Part shown: piece after piece, positions 7,171 to 15,513 of the stretch
Layout: each line of letters begins with the position of its first letter
How positions within the stretch are numbered: the stretch's first letter is position 1
The notes under the pieces: generated by a model
The model's input: the letters and a program-made list of their open reading frames with translations, nothing else
Database searches by the model: none
What the model was told of the DNA's origin: nothing
Translations under genes and position numbers: made by a program
Assembly (NCBI RefSeq): GCF_019458805.1
Contig: NZ_JAIBOA010000006.1
Coordinates: 248,001 to 312,000 of the forward strand
Length of the DNA: 64,000 bases
Source of the DNA: Actinomadura parmotrematis
GTDB taxonomy: Bacteria; Actinomycetota; Actinomycetes; Streptosporangiales; Streptosporangiaceae
Reading direction: 5' to 3'

Positions 7171-8121
7171 ATGCAACGGGTCGCCTTCGTCGTCTACGAC
7201 GGGTTCCACAGCCTCGACCTGACCGGTCCCTACGAGGTCTTCCAGACGTCCGGCCGCTACGACTGCCGCGTCGTCGCTCCCGCCGCCGGGCCGGTCCGCT
7301 CGTACAGCGGGCTGCCGGTGCACGCGGCGCACGGCCTCGACCTGGATCCCGCCGGCCTGGACACCCTGATCGTCGTCGGCGGCCACGGGGCCGACCGTGC
7401 CCGCGAGGACCCGGCGCTCGTCGCCTGGGTCGCCGAGGCCGCCGCCGGGGCGCGCCGCGCCGCGTCGGTGTGCAGCGGCGTCCTGCTGCTCGCCGCGACG
7501 GGCGCCCTCGCCGGCCGCCGCGTCACCACGCACTGGGGCCGCGAGGCGCAGCTCCGCCGCGAGCACCCCGAGCTGCGCGTCGACTGCGACCCGATCTTCA
7601 TCCGGGACGGGCGGTTCTGGACGTCCGCCGGGGTCACCGCCGGGATGGACCTCGCCCTCGCGCTCGTCGAGGACGACCACGGCCGGGACGCCGCGCACGC
7701 CGTCGCCCGCGAGCTCGTGCTGTTCCTGCGCCGCCCCGGCGGCCAGGCACAGTTCAGCGTCCCGCTGCGCGCCGCGCGGCGGGCGAGCGACCCGATCCGC
7801 GGCGTCCTCGCCGCCGTCCAGGCCGACCCCGGCGCCCGCCACCACATCGCCGACCTCGCGGACGCGGCCGGGCTGAGCCCCCGCCACCTGCAGCGCCGGT
7901 TCACCGCCGAGATCGGCATGCCGCCCGCCGCGTACGTCGAGCGGGTCCGCGTGGAGGCCGCCGCCCGCGCCCTCGCCGAGGGCGGCGAGCCCGTCGAGGC
8001 GCTGGCGCGGCGGCTCGGGTTCGGCACCGGCGAGACGCTCCGCCGCGCCTTCCACCGCCGCCTCGGCGTGGCGCCGTCCGACTACCGCGACCGTTTCAGA
8101 TCCACCAGGGAGAACGCATGA
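7171..8121 (+). CDS. GlxA-family transcriptional regulator (DJ-1/PfpI + AraC HTH)
   Basis: The protein has 316 residues in two domains. Residues 1-170 form a DJ-1/PfpI-like domain: FVVYDGFHSLDLTGPYEVF, then VVGGHGAD and ASVCSGVLLLAATGAL with the nucleophile-elbow Cys. Residues 210-310 are an AraC double helix-turn-helix: IADLADAAGLSPRHLQRRF and VEALARRLGFGTGETLRRAFHRRLGVAPSDYR. The start at 7171 follows CTGGAGG. Its last codon overlaps the next gene (ATGA). It probably regulates the downstream DJ-1/PfpI gene and itself. Confidence 0.9.
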   Translation: MQRVAFVVYDGFHSLDLTGPYEVFQTSGRYDCRVVAPAAGPVRSYSGLPVHAAHGLDLDPAGLDTLIVVGGHGADRAREDPALVAWVAEAAAGARRAASVCSGVLLLAATGALAGRRVTTHWGREAQLRREHPELRVDCDPIFIRDGRFWTSAGVTAGMDLALALVEDDHGRDAAHAVARELVLFLRRPGGQAQFSVPLRAARRASDPIRGVLAAVQADPGARHHIADLADAAGLSPRHLQRRFTAEIGMPPAAYVERVRVEAAARALAEGGEPVEALARRLGFGTGETLRRAFHRRLGVAPSDYRDRFRSTRENA

Positions 8122-8717
8122 CGACCTACGGCCTGCTCGTCTTCGACGGCGCCGAGGAGCTGGACTTCGCCGGCCCGTGGGAGGTGTTCACCGCCTCCTC
8201 GATGCTGCGCGGCGACGCCGACACCGCCCTGCTGCTGGCCGAGGCGCCGGGCCCGGTCCGCTGCGCCAAGGGCCTGCGCGTCCTGCCCGACCGCACCCTG
8301 GACGACCATCCGCCGCTCGACGTCGTGCTCGTCCCGGGCGGGCGCGGCACCCGCCCCCTCATCGCGTCCGGCGACGCCGTCAAGGCGTGGCTGGCGAAGG
8401 CGTCCGCCGCGGCGTCCTGGACGACCGGCGTCTGCACCGGCGCGGGCCTCCTGCACGCCGCCGGCCCGGCGCGGGGACGGCGCGTCGCCACGCACTGGAG
8501 CTACGAGGACGAGCTGGACGCCCGCGGCGACGTCACCGTCGTCCGCGACGCCCGCTACGTCGTGGACGGCGACCTCGTCACGAGCCAGGGCGTGTCGGCG
8601 GGCATCGACATGGCGCTCTGGCTGGTCGGGCGGCTGCACGGCCGCGACCACTCGCGCGCCGTCCGCCGCTACATCCAGTACGAGCCCGCCCCGCCCTACA
8701 CCTCCGACGAGTTCTGA
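8118..8717 (+). CDS. DJ-1/PfpI family protein
   Basis: The protein has 199 residues and one DJ-1/PfpI domain: [34 protein letters not shown], then [26 protein letters not shown] with the elbow Cys in GVCTGA. This subgroup is close to isonitrile hydratase InhA and glutamine-amidotransferase-like proteins; the substrate cannot be assigned. Its start overlaps the stop of the GlxA regulator by four bases, so the two are translationally coupled. The 3' end overlaps the convergent deformylase gene by 22 bases. Confidence 0.88.
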   Translation: MTTYGLLVFDGAEELDFAGPWEVFTASSMLRGDADTALLLAEAPGPVRCAKGLRVLPDRTLDDHPPLDVVLVPGGRGTRPLIASGDAVKAWLAKASAAASWTTGVCTGAGLLHAAGPARGRRVATHWSYEDELDARGDVTVVRDARYVVDGDLVTSQGVSAGIDMALWLVGRLHGRDHSRAVRRYIQYEPAPPYTSDEF

Positions 8718-9226
8718 AGCTCCGCCATCTCCTTCAGCACCCGCTTGCGGGCCTTGGCGGAGATGCGGTCGATGTAGAGCTTGCCGTCCAGGTGGTCGGT
8801 CTCGTGCTGGAGGCAGCGGGCGAGCAGCCCCGTCCCGTGCACGGCGACCGGCCGCCCCTCGACGTCGAAGCCGCGGCAGACGGCGTGGTCGGGCCGCGCC
8901 ACGGACGCGTGCGGGCCGGGCACCGACAGGCAGCCCTCCTCGGAGTCGTCGAGGTGGCGCCCGGCCGGGCCGGGCAGCTCCAGCTCCGGGTTCACGATCA
9001 CGCCCTTGCGGGCGACGTCGTCGCCGTCGGGGCAGTCGTAGACGAACACGCGCAGCGCGACGCCGATCTGGTTGGCGGCGAGGCCGACGCCGTTCGCCTC
9101 GTACATGCTGGCGAACATGTCCTCGGTGAGCTCCGCCAGCGCCGCGTCGAACGTCTCCACGTCCGCGCACCGCGCGTGCAGCACCGGCGTCCCCACCAGC
9201 GTGATCGGTCGCGCCGTCCCGGCCAT
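8696..9226 (-). CDS. def: Peptide deformylase
   Basis: The protein has 176 residues. All three deformylase motifs are present in order: [10 protein letters not shown] (motif 1, near residue 46), EEGCLSVPG (motif 2, with the metal-ligand Cys) and QHETDHLDG (motif 3, HExxH with two metal-ligand His and the catalytic Glu). It removes the N-formyl group from nascent proteins in the cytosol. GGGAGGGCGGGG precedes the ATG. The gene stands alone rather than with fmt, so it may be a second deformylase copy, as many actinomycetes have; copy number cannot be seen here. Confidence 0.95.
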   Translation of the reverse strand: MAGTARPITLVGTPVLHARCADVETFDAALAELTEDMFASMYEANGVGLAANQIGVALRVFVYDCPDGDDVARKGVIVNPELELPGPAGRHLDDSEEGCLSVPGPHASVARPDHAVCRGFDVEGRPVAVHGTGLLARCLQHETDHLDGKLYIDRISAKARKRVLKEMAELQNSSEV

Positions 9227-9294
9227 CGTCCCCGCCCTCCCCTAACCCTGCGTCCACCACGCATCGTAGTCAGCGCCGCCGCTACCCTGTCCCG

Positions 9295-9939
9295 GTGCCC
9301 GAGCTTGTGATCTTCGACTGCGACGGGGTGCTGGTGGACAGCGAGCCGATCGCGGTCCGCACCCACGTCCGCGTGCTCGCCGGCCTCGGCTGGCCCATCA
9401 CCGAGGACGAGGTGATGGAGCGGTTCGTGGGCCGCTCCACCGCCTCCATCAACGAGCTGATCGAGGCCCGCCTCGGCGCCGCGGCGACCGCCGAGGCCGA
9501 GCGGCGCTTCGTCCGGCTGCACACCGAGGCCGTGGACGCGGGGCTGCGGGCGGTGGACGGCATCGCCGACGCCCTCGCCGCCATCGACGGGCCGACGTGC
9601 GTCGCGTCCAGCGGGAGTCACGCCAAGATGCGCCACACCCTCGGCCGCACCGGCCTCTACGAGCACTTCGCCGGGCGCATCTTCAGCGCCGCGGAGGTCG
9701 CCCGCGGCAAGCCCGCGCCCGACCTGTTCCTGCACGCCGCCGCCCGGATGGGCGCGGACCCGGCGCGCTGCGTCGTCGTGGAGGACAGCCGCTACGGCGT
9801 GCAGGCGGCCCGCGCCGCAGGCATGCGCGCCCTCGGCTACGCGGGCGGCCTCACCCCCGCCGCCTGGCTGGAGGGACCTGCCACCACCGTCTTCGACGAC
9901 ATGCGCGACCTCCCCGCTCTCCTCGCCGCCCTGGGCTGA
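9295..9939 (+). CDS. HAD-superfamily hydrolase, subfamily IA
   Basis: The protein has 214 residues. Motif I is [14 protein letters not shown] (nucleophile Asp and acid/base Asp). [16 protein letters not shown] supplies motif II Ser. Lys in [14 protein letters not shown] is motif III, and [19 protein letters not shown] carries the motif IV acidic residues. The helical cap between motifs I and II fits the beta-phosphoglucomutase/phosphatase group. A GTG start is used. The substrate is probably a sugar phosphate but is not defined by sequence. Confidence 0.9.
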   Translation: MPELVIFDCDGVLVDSEPIAVRTHVRVLAGLGWPITEDEVMERFVGRSTASINELIEARLGAAATAEAERRFVRLHTEAVDAGLRAVDGIADALAAIDGPTCVASSGSHAKMRHTLGRTGLYEHFAGRIFSAAEVARGKPAPDLFLHAAARMGADPARCVVVEDSRYGVQAARAAGMRALGYAGGLTPAAWLEGPATTVFDDMRDLPALLAALG

Positions 9940-10053
9940 CGTCCGGCGGGTTCCAAGCGCGGGGCAAGCGGGTTCCAAGCGGGGCGGCGGAGGCTGGTGG
10001 ACATCAGCGGGACGGGCGTTCGGGCCCGGCCGCGCGGTTCTAGGAGAAGCACC

Positions 10054-10425
10054 ATGCTGACGCCCGTCGCCTACACCCTCGGTTACGTCCTCATCGCGTT
10101 CATCCTGTTCATCGGGGCGCGTTTCCTGTACGCGCCGCAGGCGGCCGCCGCCGGGTACGGGGTGCCGGCCAAGGCGGACGGGGATCCCGCCTACCTCACC
10201 ATCAAGGGACTGCGCGACATGGCGTCGGGAGTCATCGGGCTCGCGCTGCTGGTCTTCGCCGGGGCGCACGCGGCGGGCTGGTTCATGCTCGCCGTCGCGG
10301 TCGTCCCGTTCGGCGACACCCTGATCGTGCTGCGCCACGGCGGGTCGCGGGCCGTCGCGTTCGGCATCCACTTCGCGACCGCCGTGGTGGTCGTCCTCAG
10401 CGGGATCCTGCTCCTGCTCGTCTGA
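10054..10425 (+). CDS. DUF4267 small membrane protein
   Basis: This 123-residue protein has about four transmembrane helices (YTLGYVLIAFILFIGARFLY, ASGVIGLALLVFAGAHAAGWFML, AVAVVPFGDTLIVL and a C-terminal FATAVVVVLSGILLLLV). The segment KGLRDMASGVIGLALL with a following GDTLIVLRHGG fits DUF4267. Function is unknown. TAGGAGAAG precedes the ATG. A strong hairpin lies just past the stop codon, so it appears monocistronic. Confidence 0.78.
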   Translation: MLTPVAYTLGYVLIAFILFIGARFLYAPQAAAAGYGVPAKADGDPAYLTIKGLRDMASGVIGLALLVFAGAHAAGWFMLAVAVVPFGDTLIVLRHGGSRAVAFGIHFATAVVVVLSGILLLLV

Positions 10426-10436
10426 CCCCCGGCGGT

Positions 10437-10462
10437 CGCCGGGCCCGGGCGGGGGCCCGGCG
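10437..10462 (+). terminator. Hairpin terminator after the DUF4267 gene
   Basis: CGCCGGGCCC (10437-10446) pairs with GGGCCCGGCG (10453-10462) around a 6-base loop, 12 bases past the stop codon. A second G/C-rich dyad follows up to about 10495. Confidence 0.65.
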
Positions 10463-10624
10463 GCCGTCCCCCCTCGCTCCGGGGGCCGCACCGGCGGCGC
10501 TGGGACGCGGGACCGGTGCTCGCTCGGGGGCCTTGACGATAACTCCGCAGGTCAGCGGCGTGAACTGAATCGCTCCTTACAGTTGTTTCCTGCGGCTGTC
10601 CGGATCGGGGGGTGAGTTATTACT

Positions 10625-10641
10625 GGTCACCGCTGGTGACC
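10625..10641 (+). promoter_or_regulatory. Palindromic site upstream of ltrA-like gene
   Basis: GGTCACC-GCT-GGTGACC is a perfect 7-3-7 dyad 52 bases before the ATG of the LtrA-like gene. It is a plausible operator for a dimeric repressor. The rest of the 268-base gap (10426-10693) holds the terminator hairpins and an unassigned AT-richer stretch near 10534-10600 that probably contains the promoter. Confidence 0.45.
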
Positions 10642-10693
10642 GGCGCCCGGTCCCGGCAGGATCGTGCGGTACGTCCGCGCGAAGGGTGCCCCG

Positions 10694-11875
10694 ATGACCG
10701 AACCGTCCACCGCCCGCCCGCGCCTGCCCGGACTGCGGCCGCGCGACCCGGGCGAGGAGCACCGCGCGTCGACGCCGCTGGAGCTGTTCTTCGACCTCTG
10801 CTTCGTGACGGCGGTCGCGCAGGTCGGGGCGCGGCTCGTGCACGCGGTCGGCGAGGGCGGCTACGCGCACGGCCTCGCCGGTTACGCCGTCGTGTTCTTC
10901 GCGATCTGGTGGGCGTGGATGAACTTCACCTGGTTCGCCTCCGCCTACGACGACGACGGGCCGCTCTACCGCGTCGCGACGCTCGTGCAGATCGCCGGGG
11001 CGCTGGTGTTCTCCGCCGGGATCCCGCGCGCGTTCGAGGAGGCCGACTTCTCCGTCACGGTCGCCGGCTACGTCGTCATGCGGCTGGCGCTCTGCTTCCA
11101 GTGGCTGCGGGCGGCGCGCGGCGAGGACGACGCCGCCGCCCGCCGGACGGCGCTCCGCTACGCGGGCGGCCTGCTGGTGGTGCAGGCGTGGTGGGTGCTG
11201 CTGCTGTTCCTGCCGGACGGTCTCTGGTGGTACGGGGCGCTCCTCGGCATCGCCGCCGACGTGGCCGTCCCGGCGGTCGCCGAGCGCGACCGCGCCACCG
11301 CCTGGCATCCCGAGCACATCGCCGAGCGCTACGGCCTGTTCACGCTGATCGTGCTCGGCGAGTCGGTGACCGCGGCGGCCCTCGCCGTGCAGGCGTCCCT
11401 GGACGACGAGGTCGCGCTCGCGCACCTGCTGCCCGTCGCGGCGGGCGGCCTGCTCCTGGTGTTCGCCGCCTTCTGGATCTACTTCGCGGCGCCGATCGCC
11501 GAGCACCTGACGTCCAACCGGCGCGCGTTCCTGTGGGGCTACGGGCACTACCTGATCTTCGCGTCGGCGGCGGCGATCGGCGCGGGCCTGGAAGTGGCGG
11601 TCGAGCGCATCGAGCACAAGGCGCACATCCCCGCGCTCGCCGCGGCGGCGGCGGTGACGGTGCCCGCCGCGGTGTTCGTGTTCATGGTGTGGGCGCTGCA
11701 CTCGCGGCACTCCAAGCGCGACGCCGCCGAGCAGGCCGTCCTGCCCGTCACCGCCGCGCTGCTGCTGGCCTGCACGTTCGCCGGGACGTGGGCGGTGCCG
11801 GCGGCGGGCGCGGTCGCCGTGCTCGCCGTCGTCGCCGGGGCGCGGCTGGCGGGACGCGACCTGGCGGCGGGCTGA
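10694..11875 (+). CDS. Low temperature requirement protein A (LtrA) family membrane protein
   Basis: The protein has 393 residues. The LtrA signature STPLELFFDLCFVTAVAQ (residues 25-42) opens the first helix. WWAWMNFTWFASAYDDDGPLYR is the second conserved block, and ERYGLFTLIVLGESVTA with its conserved Glu/Ser is the third. About ten membrane helices are predicted by eye. The family is implicated in Listeria growth at low temperature, but its mechanism is unknown. The ATG at 10694 is supported by GAAGGG upstream; a GTG ten codons earlier is an alternative. Confidence 0.88.
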   Translation: MTEPSTARPRLPGLRPRDPGEEHRASTPLELFFDLCFVTAVAQVGARLVHAVGEGGYAHGLAGYAVVFFAIWWAWMNFTWFASAYDDDGPLYRVATLVQIAGALVFSAGIPRAFEEADFSVTVAGYVVMRLALCFQWLRAARGEDDAAARRTALRYAGGLLVVQAWWVLLLFLPDGLWWYGALLGIAADVAVPAVAERDRATAWHPEHIAERYGLFTLIVLGESVTAAALAVQASLDDEVALAHLLPVAAGGLLLVFAAFWIYFAAPIAEHLTSNRRAFLWGYGHYLIFASAAAIGAGLEVAVERIEHKAHIPALAAAAAVTVPAAVFVFMVWALHSRHSKRDAAEQAVLPVTAALLLACTFAGTWAVPAAGAVAVLAVVAGARLAGRDLAAG

Positions 11876-11876
11876 G

Positions 11877-11915
11877 CCGTCAAGGTCGTCCACAGGCTGT
11901 GGACAACCTTGACGG
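11877..11915. terminator. Bidirectional hairpin terminator
   Basis: CCGTCAAGGT-C-GTCCACAG (11877-11895) pairs with CTGTGGAC-A-ACCTTGACGG (11897-11915), an 18-bp stem with one mismatch. It sits between two convergent genes and can serve both. Confidence 0.85.
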
Positions 11916-11923
11916 GTGAGGCC

Positions 11924-12328
11924 TCAGCGGCGGAGGGCCTGCTTCCAGCCGCGGCCGGCGGCGCGTCCCGCCGGGATGTCGCCCGCGCCGCGCAGGTCGC
12001 CGGGCAGCCGCGTGTTCTGCGGCTGCAGGAACGAGAAGCGGTACGGGGCCTCGCCGACGCGCAGCCGCATCCCGCCGCCGAAGTAGTACCAGGGGAACGA
12101 CACCGCGCCGACGGCGTCGACCGGCGCGTCGAACACCACGCCCGCGCGGCCCGCGTCCAGGTGCCCGCCGAGTCCGGGACGGCCCGCGCGGGCCTCCAGC
12201 TCGCGGAGCTGCCCGCCGGTGAGGGCGCCGCGCCCGTACGCCTCGAACACGAGCCGGCCGTCGGACAGGTGCAGTTCCCCGGGGACGCTGCCGGTGGAGC
12301 CCATCATGAGCCAGACCAGGGATCTCAT
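11924..12328 (-). CDS. Hypothetical protein, possibly PH/GRAM-like
   Basis: The protein has 134 residues and is not firmly recognised. GELHLSDGRLVFEAYGRG and AGVVFDAPVDAVGAVSFPWYYFGGGMRLRVGEAPYRFSFLQPQNTR read as alternating strands of a small beta domain, similar in layout to GRAM/PH-like folds. No signal peptide is visible, although the N-terminus VWLMMGSTGSVPG is mildly hydrophobic. The C-terminus is Gly/Arg-rich and probably disordered. It converges on the LtrA gene across the terminator. Confidence 0.6.
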   Translation of the reverse strand: MRSLVWLMMGSTGSVPGELHLSDGRLVFEAYGRGALTGGQLRELEARAGRPGLGGHLDAGRAGVVFDAPVDAVGAVSFPWYYFGGGMRLRVGEAPYRFSFLQPQNTRLPGDLRGAGDIPAGRAAGRGWKQALRR

Positions 12329-12577
12329 GCCGCCGACGCTAGGCGCGCCGCCGTCCCGGGCGACACGGCGCCGCGTCCCGGCCCGCTCCGGAACCCGGCC
12401 GGGACAGCGGCCGGTGAGGACGATTTAACGTCCCCGTCACCCGGCGCGGGCCGCGGGCGGCGCATGATGGCGGCATCGCAGAGACCGCCCGTAACCGCCG
12501 GCACCGACGCCCGCGGTTGCGCTGCGGACGCCCGCTTCGAAAGTGCGGCGCGGTCTCGTGAGCACGAGGTCGGAACC

Positions 12578-13558
12578 ATGACCTACGACATGACCGAACT
12601 GAACCGCGAGACGGCCATGGGCGGGCCCGGCACCGTCACCGGCGCCCGCGAGATCCGGCGGATCAGCCTCGCGGACTTCGCCGCCCGCCGCGACGAGATC
12701 ACCGCGGAGCTGTGGGACGCCGCCGTCGAGATCGGCTTCTTCCAGGTCGTCGACCACGGCATCGACGCGGCCGCGGCGCGCGCCGCGTTCGACGCCGCCG
12801 AGGCGTTCTTCGCGCTGCCGGACGACGTCAAGGCGCGGCACGCGCTGAAGAAGGGCCTGAACGCCGGCTGGGAGAGCCGCACCCAGGTCCGCCCGTCCAT
12901 CGGGACGCCCGACCAGAAGGAGTCCTACCAGCTCACCCGCCCCCACATGGACGGGCTCTGGCCGGACGACCCGGCCGGCTTCCGCACCGTCCTGCTGGAC
13001 TTCGAGGCCCGCTGCCGGGACCTCGCGATGCGGATCCTGTCGTGCTTCGCGACCCGCCTCGGCCTCGACGCCGGCTTCTTCGACCGCGCGCACGACCCGT
13101 CCGCGGACACCTACCAGAGCACGCTGCGGCTGCTGCACTACTACGCCGTCCCCGAGGAGTTCCGCGGCGCGCCCGACCGCTGGCGGGCCGGGGCGCACAC
13201 CGACTTCGACTGCCTCACGCTGCTGTTCCAGCGCGCCGGGCAGGGCGGGCTCCAGGTGTGCCCGGGGCGGGAGATGACGGCGCAGGAGTGGACGCCGATC
13301 GAACCGTCCGAGGACGCCGTCACCTGCAACATCGGCGACATGCTGATGCGCTGGAGCGACGACCGGCTGCCGTCGAACTTCCACCGCGTGAGGAGCCCGG
13401 GACCGGACGAGGACCAGGGCCCCCGCTACAGCGTCGCGTTCTTCGCGCAGGCGAACAAGGACGTCCTGATCGAGAGCCCCGCCGGGACCTACCCGCCGAT
13501 CACGGCGGGCGACTACATCCAGCGGCGCATCGCGGCCAACTTCGCCCCGCGCGCCTAG
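12578..13558 (+). CDS. 2-oxoglutarate/Fe(II)-dependent dioxygenase, isopenicillin N synthase family
   Basis: The protein has 326 residues. The N-terminal DIOX_N part contains LWDAAVEIGFFQVVDHGID and FFALPDDVKARH. The double-stranded beta-helix core has HTDFDCLTLLFQ (HxD iron ligands), a distal ligand His in NFHRVRSP and the 2-oxoglutarate Arg in RYSVAFF. It would couple 2-oxoglutarate decarboxylation to oxidation of an unknown substrate. The start at 12578 is the first ATG giving the family N-terminus; the frame stays open further upstream but lacks homology. No biosynthetic partners are adjacent. Confidence 0.88.
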   Translation: MTYDMTELNRETAMGGPGTVTGAREIRRISLADFAARRDEITAELWDAAVEIGFFQVVDHGIDAAAARAAFDAAEAFFALPDDVKARHALKKGLNAGWESRTQVRPSIGTPDQKESYQLTRPHMDGLWPDDPAGFRTVLLDFEARCRDLAMRILSCFATRLGLDAGFFDRAHDPSADTYQSTLRLLHYYAVPEEFRGAPDRWRAGAHTDFDCLTLLFQRAGQGGLQVCPGREMTAQEWTPIEPSEDAVTCNIGDMLMRWSDDRLPSNFHRVRSPGPDEDQGPRYSVAFFAQANKDVLIESPAGTYPPITAGDYIQRRIAANFAPRA

Positions 13559-13573
13559 CCCGCCCCGCCCGGG

Positions 13574-14788
13574 TCAGCGGCGGGGCGGGACGAGGAGGTC
13601 CAGGTCGGGGCGCGGAACGCGGGCGAGGGCGGCCAGGCGGTCGCGGTCGACGCCCGCCTCGGCGGCCAGCTCGACGGCGCGCACCAGCATCGTGGGGGAC
13701 TCCAGCGGACGCGGCGGGCCCGGCTCGGCGCGGCGGTGGCCCTGGCGGGCGAGCGCGGCCACCGCCGCGCGGTAGACGGGTTCGCGCATCACGCCGAGGG
13801 TGCGGGCGCGGTAGAGCAGCGCCGCGATGCTGACGCCCCAGACGCCCTTCAGCTCGGCGAGGCGGTCCCAGTCGGCGGTGGCGGGCAGGCGGCCGGCGAT
13901 CTGGTCGGCGGGCATGAGGAACTCGGCGGCGAACCGGTGCGCCTGGTCCTCCACGATCCTGGAGCCGGGCTCGGCGTCGGCGTGCATGACGAGGTGGCCG
14001 AGCTCGTGCGCGGCGTCGAAGCGGTTGCGCGCGCGGTCGCCCTTCGCCGGGTTGAACAGGACGAGCGGCCGCGGGTGCGCGCCGATGCTGAAGGCGTCCA
14101 CCCGCTCGGTCGACGGCGGCAGCGTCAGCACGATGACGCCGTGCTGCTCCAGCACCCGCACCAGGTGCGGGATCGGGCCGTCGGCGCCGACCAGCTCCCT
14201 GCGCGCCAGCCGGGCCGCCTCGACGGGCGCGGCGCCGCCGATCTCGTCGGGGGGGACGGGGAACTCCGGCAGGCGGGCGCGGGGGAAGTCGACGAGGTCC
14301 TCCAGCGCGGCGACGATGTCGGCGGCGAGCCGCCCGTAGGCGAGCGCCTGGTCGCGCTCGATCTGGGTGGTCGAGCGCAGCGACCGGAAGTGCGCGGCGT
14401 CGGCGGCCGGCGCGACGGGCCCGGATCCGGGCCGGAAGAAGGCCGGCGGGACGCCGAGCGCGATCGCGAGGCGCGGCAGCGTGGCCGCGCCCGGGTGAGC
14501 GACACCCGCCTCGTAGCGGCCGATCGCCGCCGGGGTCGTGCCGACGGCCTGGGCGAGCTGGTTCTTGCGCAGCCCGCGCAGGCGGCGCGCCAGGGTGAGC
14601 CGCGCGCAGTCGAACGACGGCCGGACCTCCGCCGCCCGCCGCCCGTCCAGCGGCGTCCGCCCCTCCCCGCGCCCCGCACCGGCCAGGCGCGGGCGGCGGT
14701 CGTCCGCGGCGGGCGGGCGCTCGGGGCCGTCGCCTGGGGCCAGGGCGGCCGCCGGGGTGGCAAGGGCGGGGTCGGTGCGCTCGTTCAC
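13574..14788 (-). CDS. XRE-type HTH protein with ImmA/IrrE metallopeptidase domain
   Basis: The protein has 404 residues. About 65 disordered residues precede an XRE helix-turn-helix (LARRLRGLRKNQLAQAVGTTPAAIGRYEAGVAHPGAATLPRLAIALGV). A central linker follows, then an ImmA/IrrE (DUF955) peptidase with DAAHELGHLVMH (HExxH-type zinc motif HELGH) and HRFAAEFLMP. Such proteins cleave regulators or act as the HTH-peptidase half of toxin-antitoxin-like or phage-defence pairs. The GTG start overlaps the stop of the upstream gene as TAGTG, so translation is coupled. The direct target is unknown. Confidence 0.88.
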   Translation of the reverse strand: MNERTDPALATPAAALAPGDGPERPPAADDRRPRLAGAGRGEGRTPLDGRRAAEVRPSFDCARLTLARRLRGLRKNQLAQAVGTTPAAIGRYEAGVAHPGAATLPRLAIALGVPPAFFRPGSGPVAPAADAAHFRSLRSTTQIERDQALAYGRLAADIVAALEDLVDFPRARLPEFPVPPDEIGGAAPVEAARLARRELVGADGPIPHLVRVLEQHGVIVLTLPPSTERVDAFSIGAHPRPLVLFNPAKGDRARNRFDAAHELGHLVMHADAEPGSRIVEDQAHRFAAEFLMPADQIAGRLPATADWDRLAELKGVWGVSIAALLYRARTLGVMREPVYRAAVAALARQGHRRAEPGPPRPLESPTMLVRAVELAAEAGVDRDRLAALARVPRPDLDLLVPPRR

Positions 14789-15498
14789 TATGCCGTTTCG
14801 CTGGTCGGGCCTCCGTTCCGCGCGCGGGGCCGGCGGAGCCGCAGGGGCACGTCCGCCTCGCCGTCGCCGTCGGTCCACAGAGGCAGGGTGGACTCGACGA
14901 GCTTACGGCGTGGATCGGCGCCGAGCGCCTCGTCGTCGAGGCGGCGCAGCCAGTGCCAGGCGGGGCCGCCGTCGGCGTTCAGCCTGGGCAGGCCGAGGAA
15001 CAGCTCCAGCTCCAGCGGTTCGGGGCTGGCGCTGTGGGCGAGGACGAGCGTGACCACGCCGGGCGTGTCGGGCTCGTCGGGCAGGCCGATGTCGAGCGCG
15101 AGCTGCGGGTCGGCGCGGTAGGTCTGGCGGGCGACGGCCTGCTTGGTGGGGCTGTCGCGGTCCCAGCGGACGCCGCGGACGCCGCCGAACTCGTGCCGTT
15201 TCAGCAGCACCCGGAAGCGCCCGTACCGCCAGCCCGGCGAGCCGTTCAGGTCGTCGCGCGTCACCGGCCCGGCGAGGCCCCGCCGCAGGACCCGGTCGAG
15301 CTGGGACGCCAGCACGTCGAACGAGGCGAACCCGAACGAGCGGTCGGTGAAGCCGTCGTCGCGGCTGAGGGCGCCGAACACCGCGAGCGTCGCGTTGCGG
15401 TGCGCGTCGCGCGCGGCGTGCAGGAAACCCGCCGCCCTCAGTTCCTCCCAGCCTTCGTCAGCAGCCATGACACCGAGGGTAGGCGGCGGGTCCGACAT
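14788..15498 (-). CDS. Unknown partner of the XRE-ImmA/IrrE protein
   Basis: The protein has 236 residues and no recognised domain. Visible blocks are GFLHAARDAHRNATLAVFGALSRDDG, FASFDVLASQLDRVLRRGL, WRYGRFRVLLKRHEFGGVRGVRWDRDSPTKQAVARQTYR and LELELFLGLPRLNADGGPAWHWLRRLDDE. The last resembles a substrate- or nucleic-acid-facing beta domain but I cannot name it. The start is uncertain: an ATG at 15468 is an alternative, and neither has a good ribosome-binding site. Coupling to the XRE-ImmA gene (1-base overlap) shows the two work together. Confidence 0.7.
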   Translation of the reverse strand: MSDPPPTLGVMAADEGWEELRAAGFLHAARDAHRNATLAVFGALSRDDGFTDRSFGFASFDVLASQLDRVLRRGLAGPVTRDDLNGSPGWRYGRFRVLLKRHEFGGVRGVRWDRDSPTKQAVARQTYRADPQLALDIGLPDEPDTPGVVTLVLAHSASPEPLELELFLGLPRLNADGGPAWHWLRRLDDEALGADPRRKLVESTLPLWTDGDGEADVPLRLRRPRARNGGPTSETA

Positions 15499-15513
15499 TC
15501 TCGCGTGGGGCGC

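Noticed and set aside
11909..12577. Extended N-terminus for the 2-oxoglutarate dioxygenase
   Set aside because: The frame is open upstream but overlaps the opposite-strand gene and lacks dioxygenase homology. The family N-terminus begins just after the ATG at 12578.
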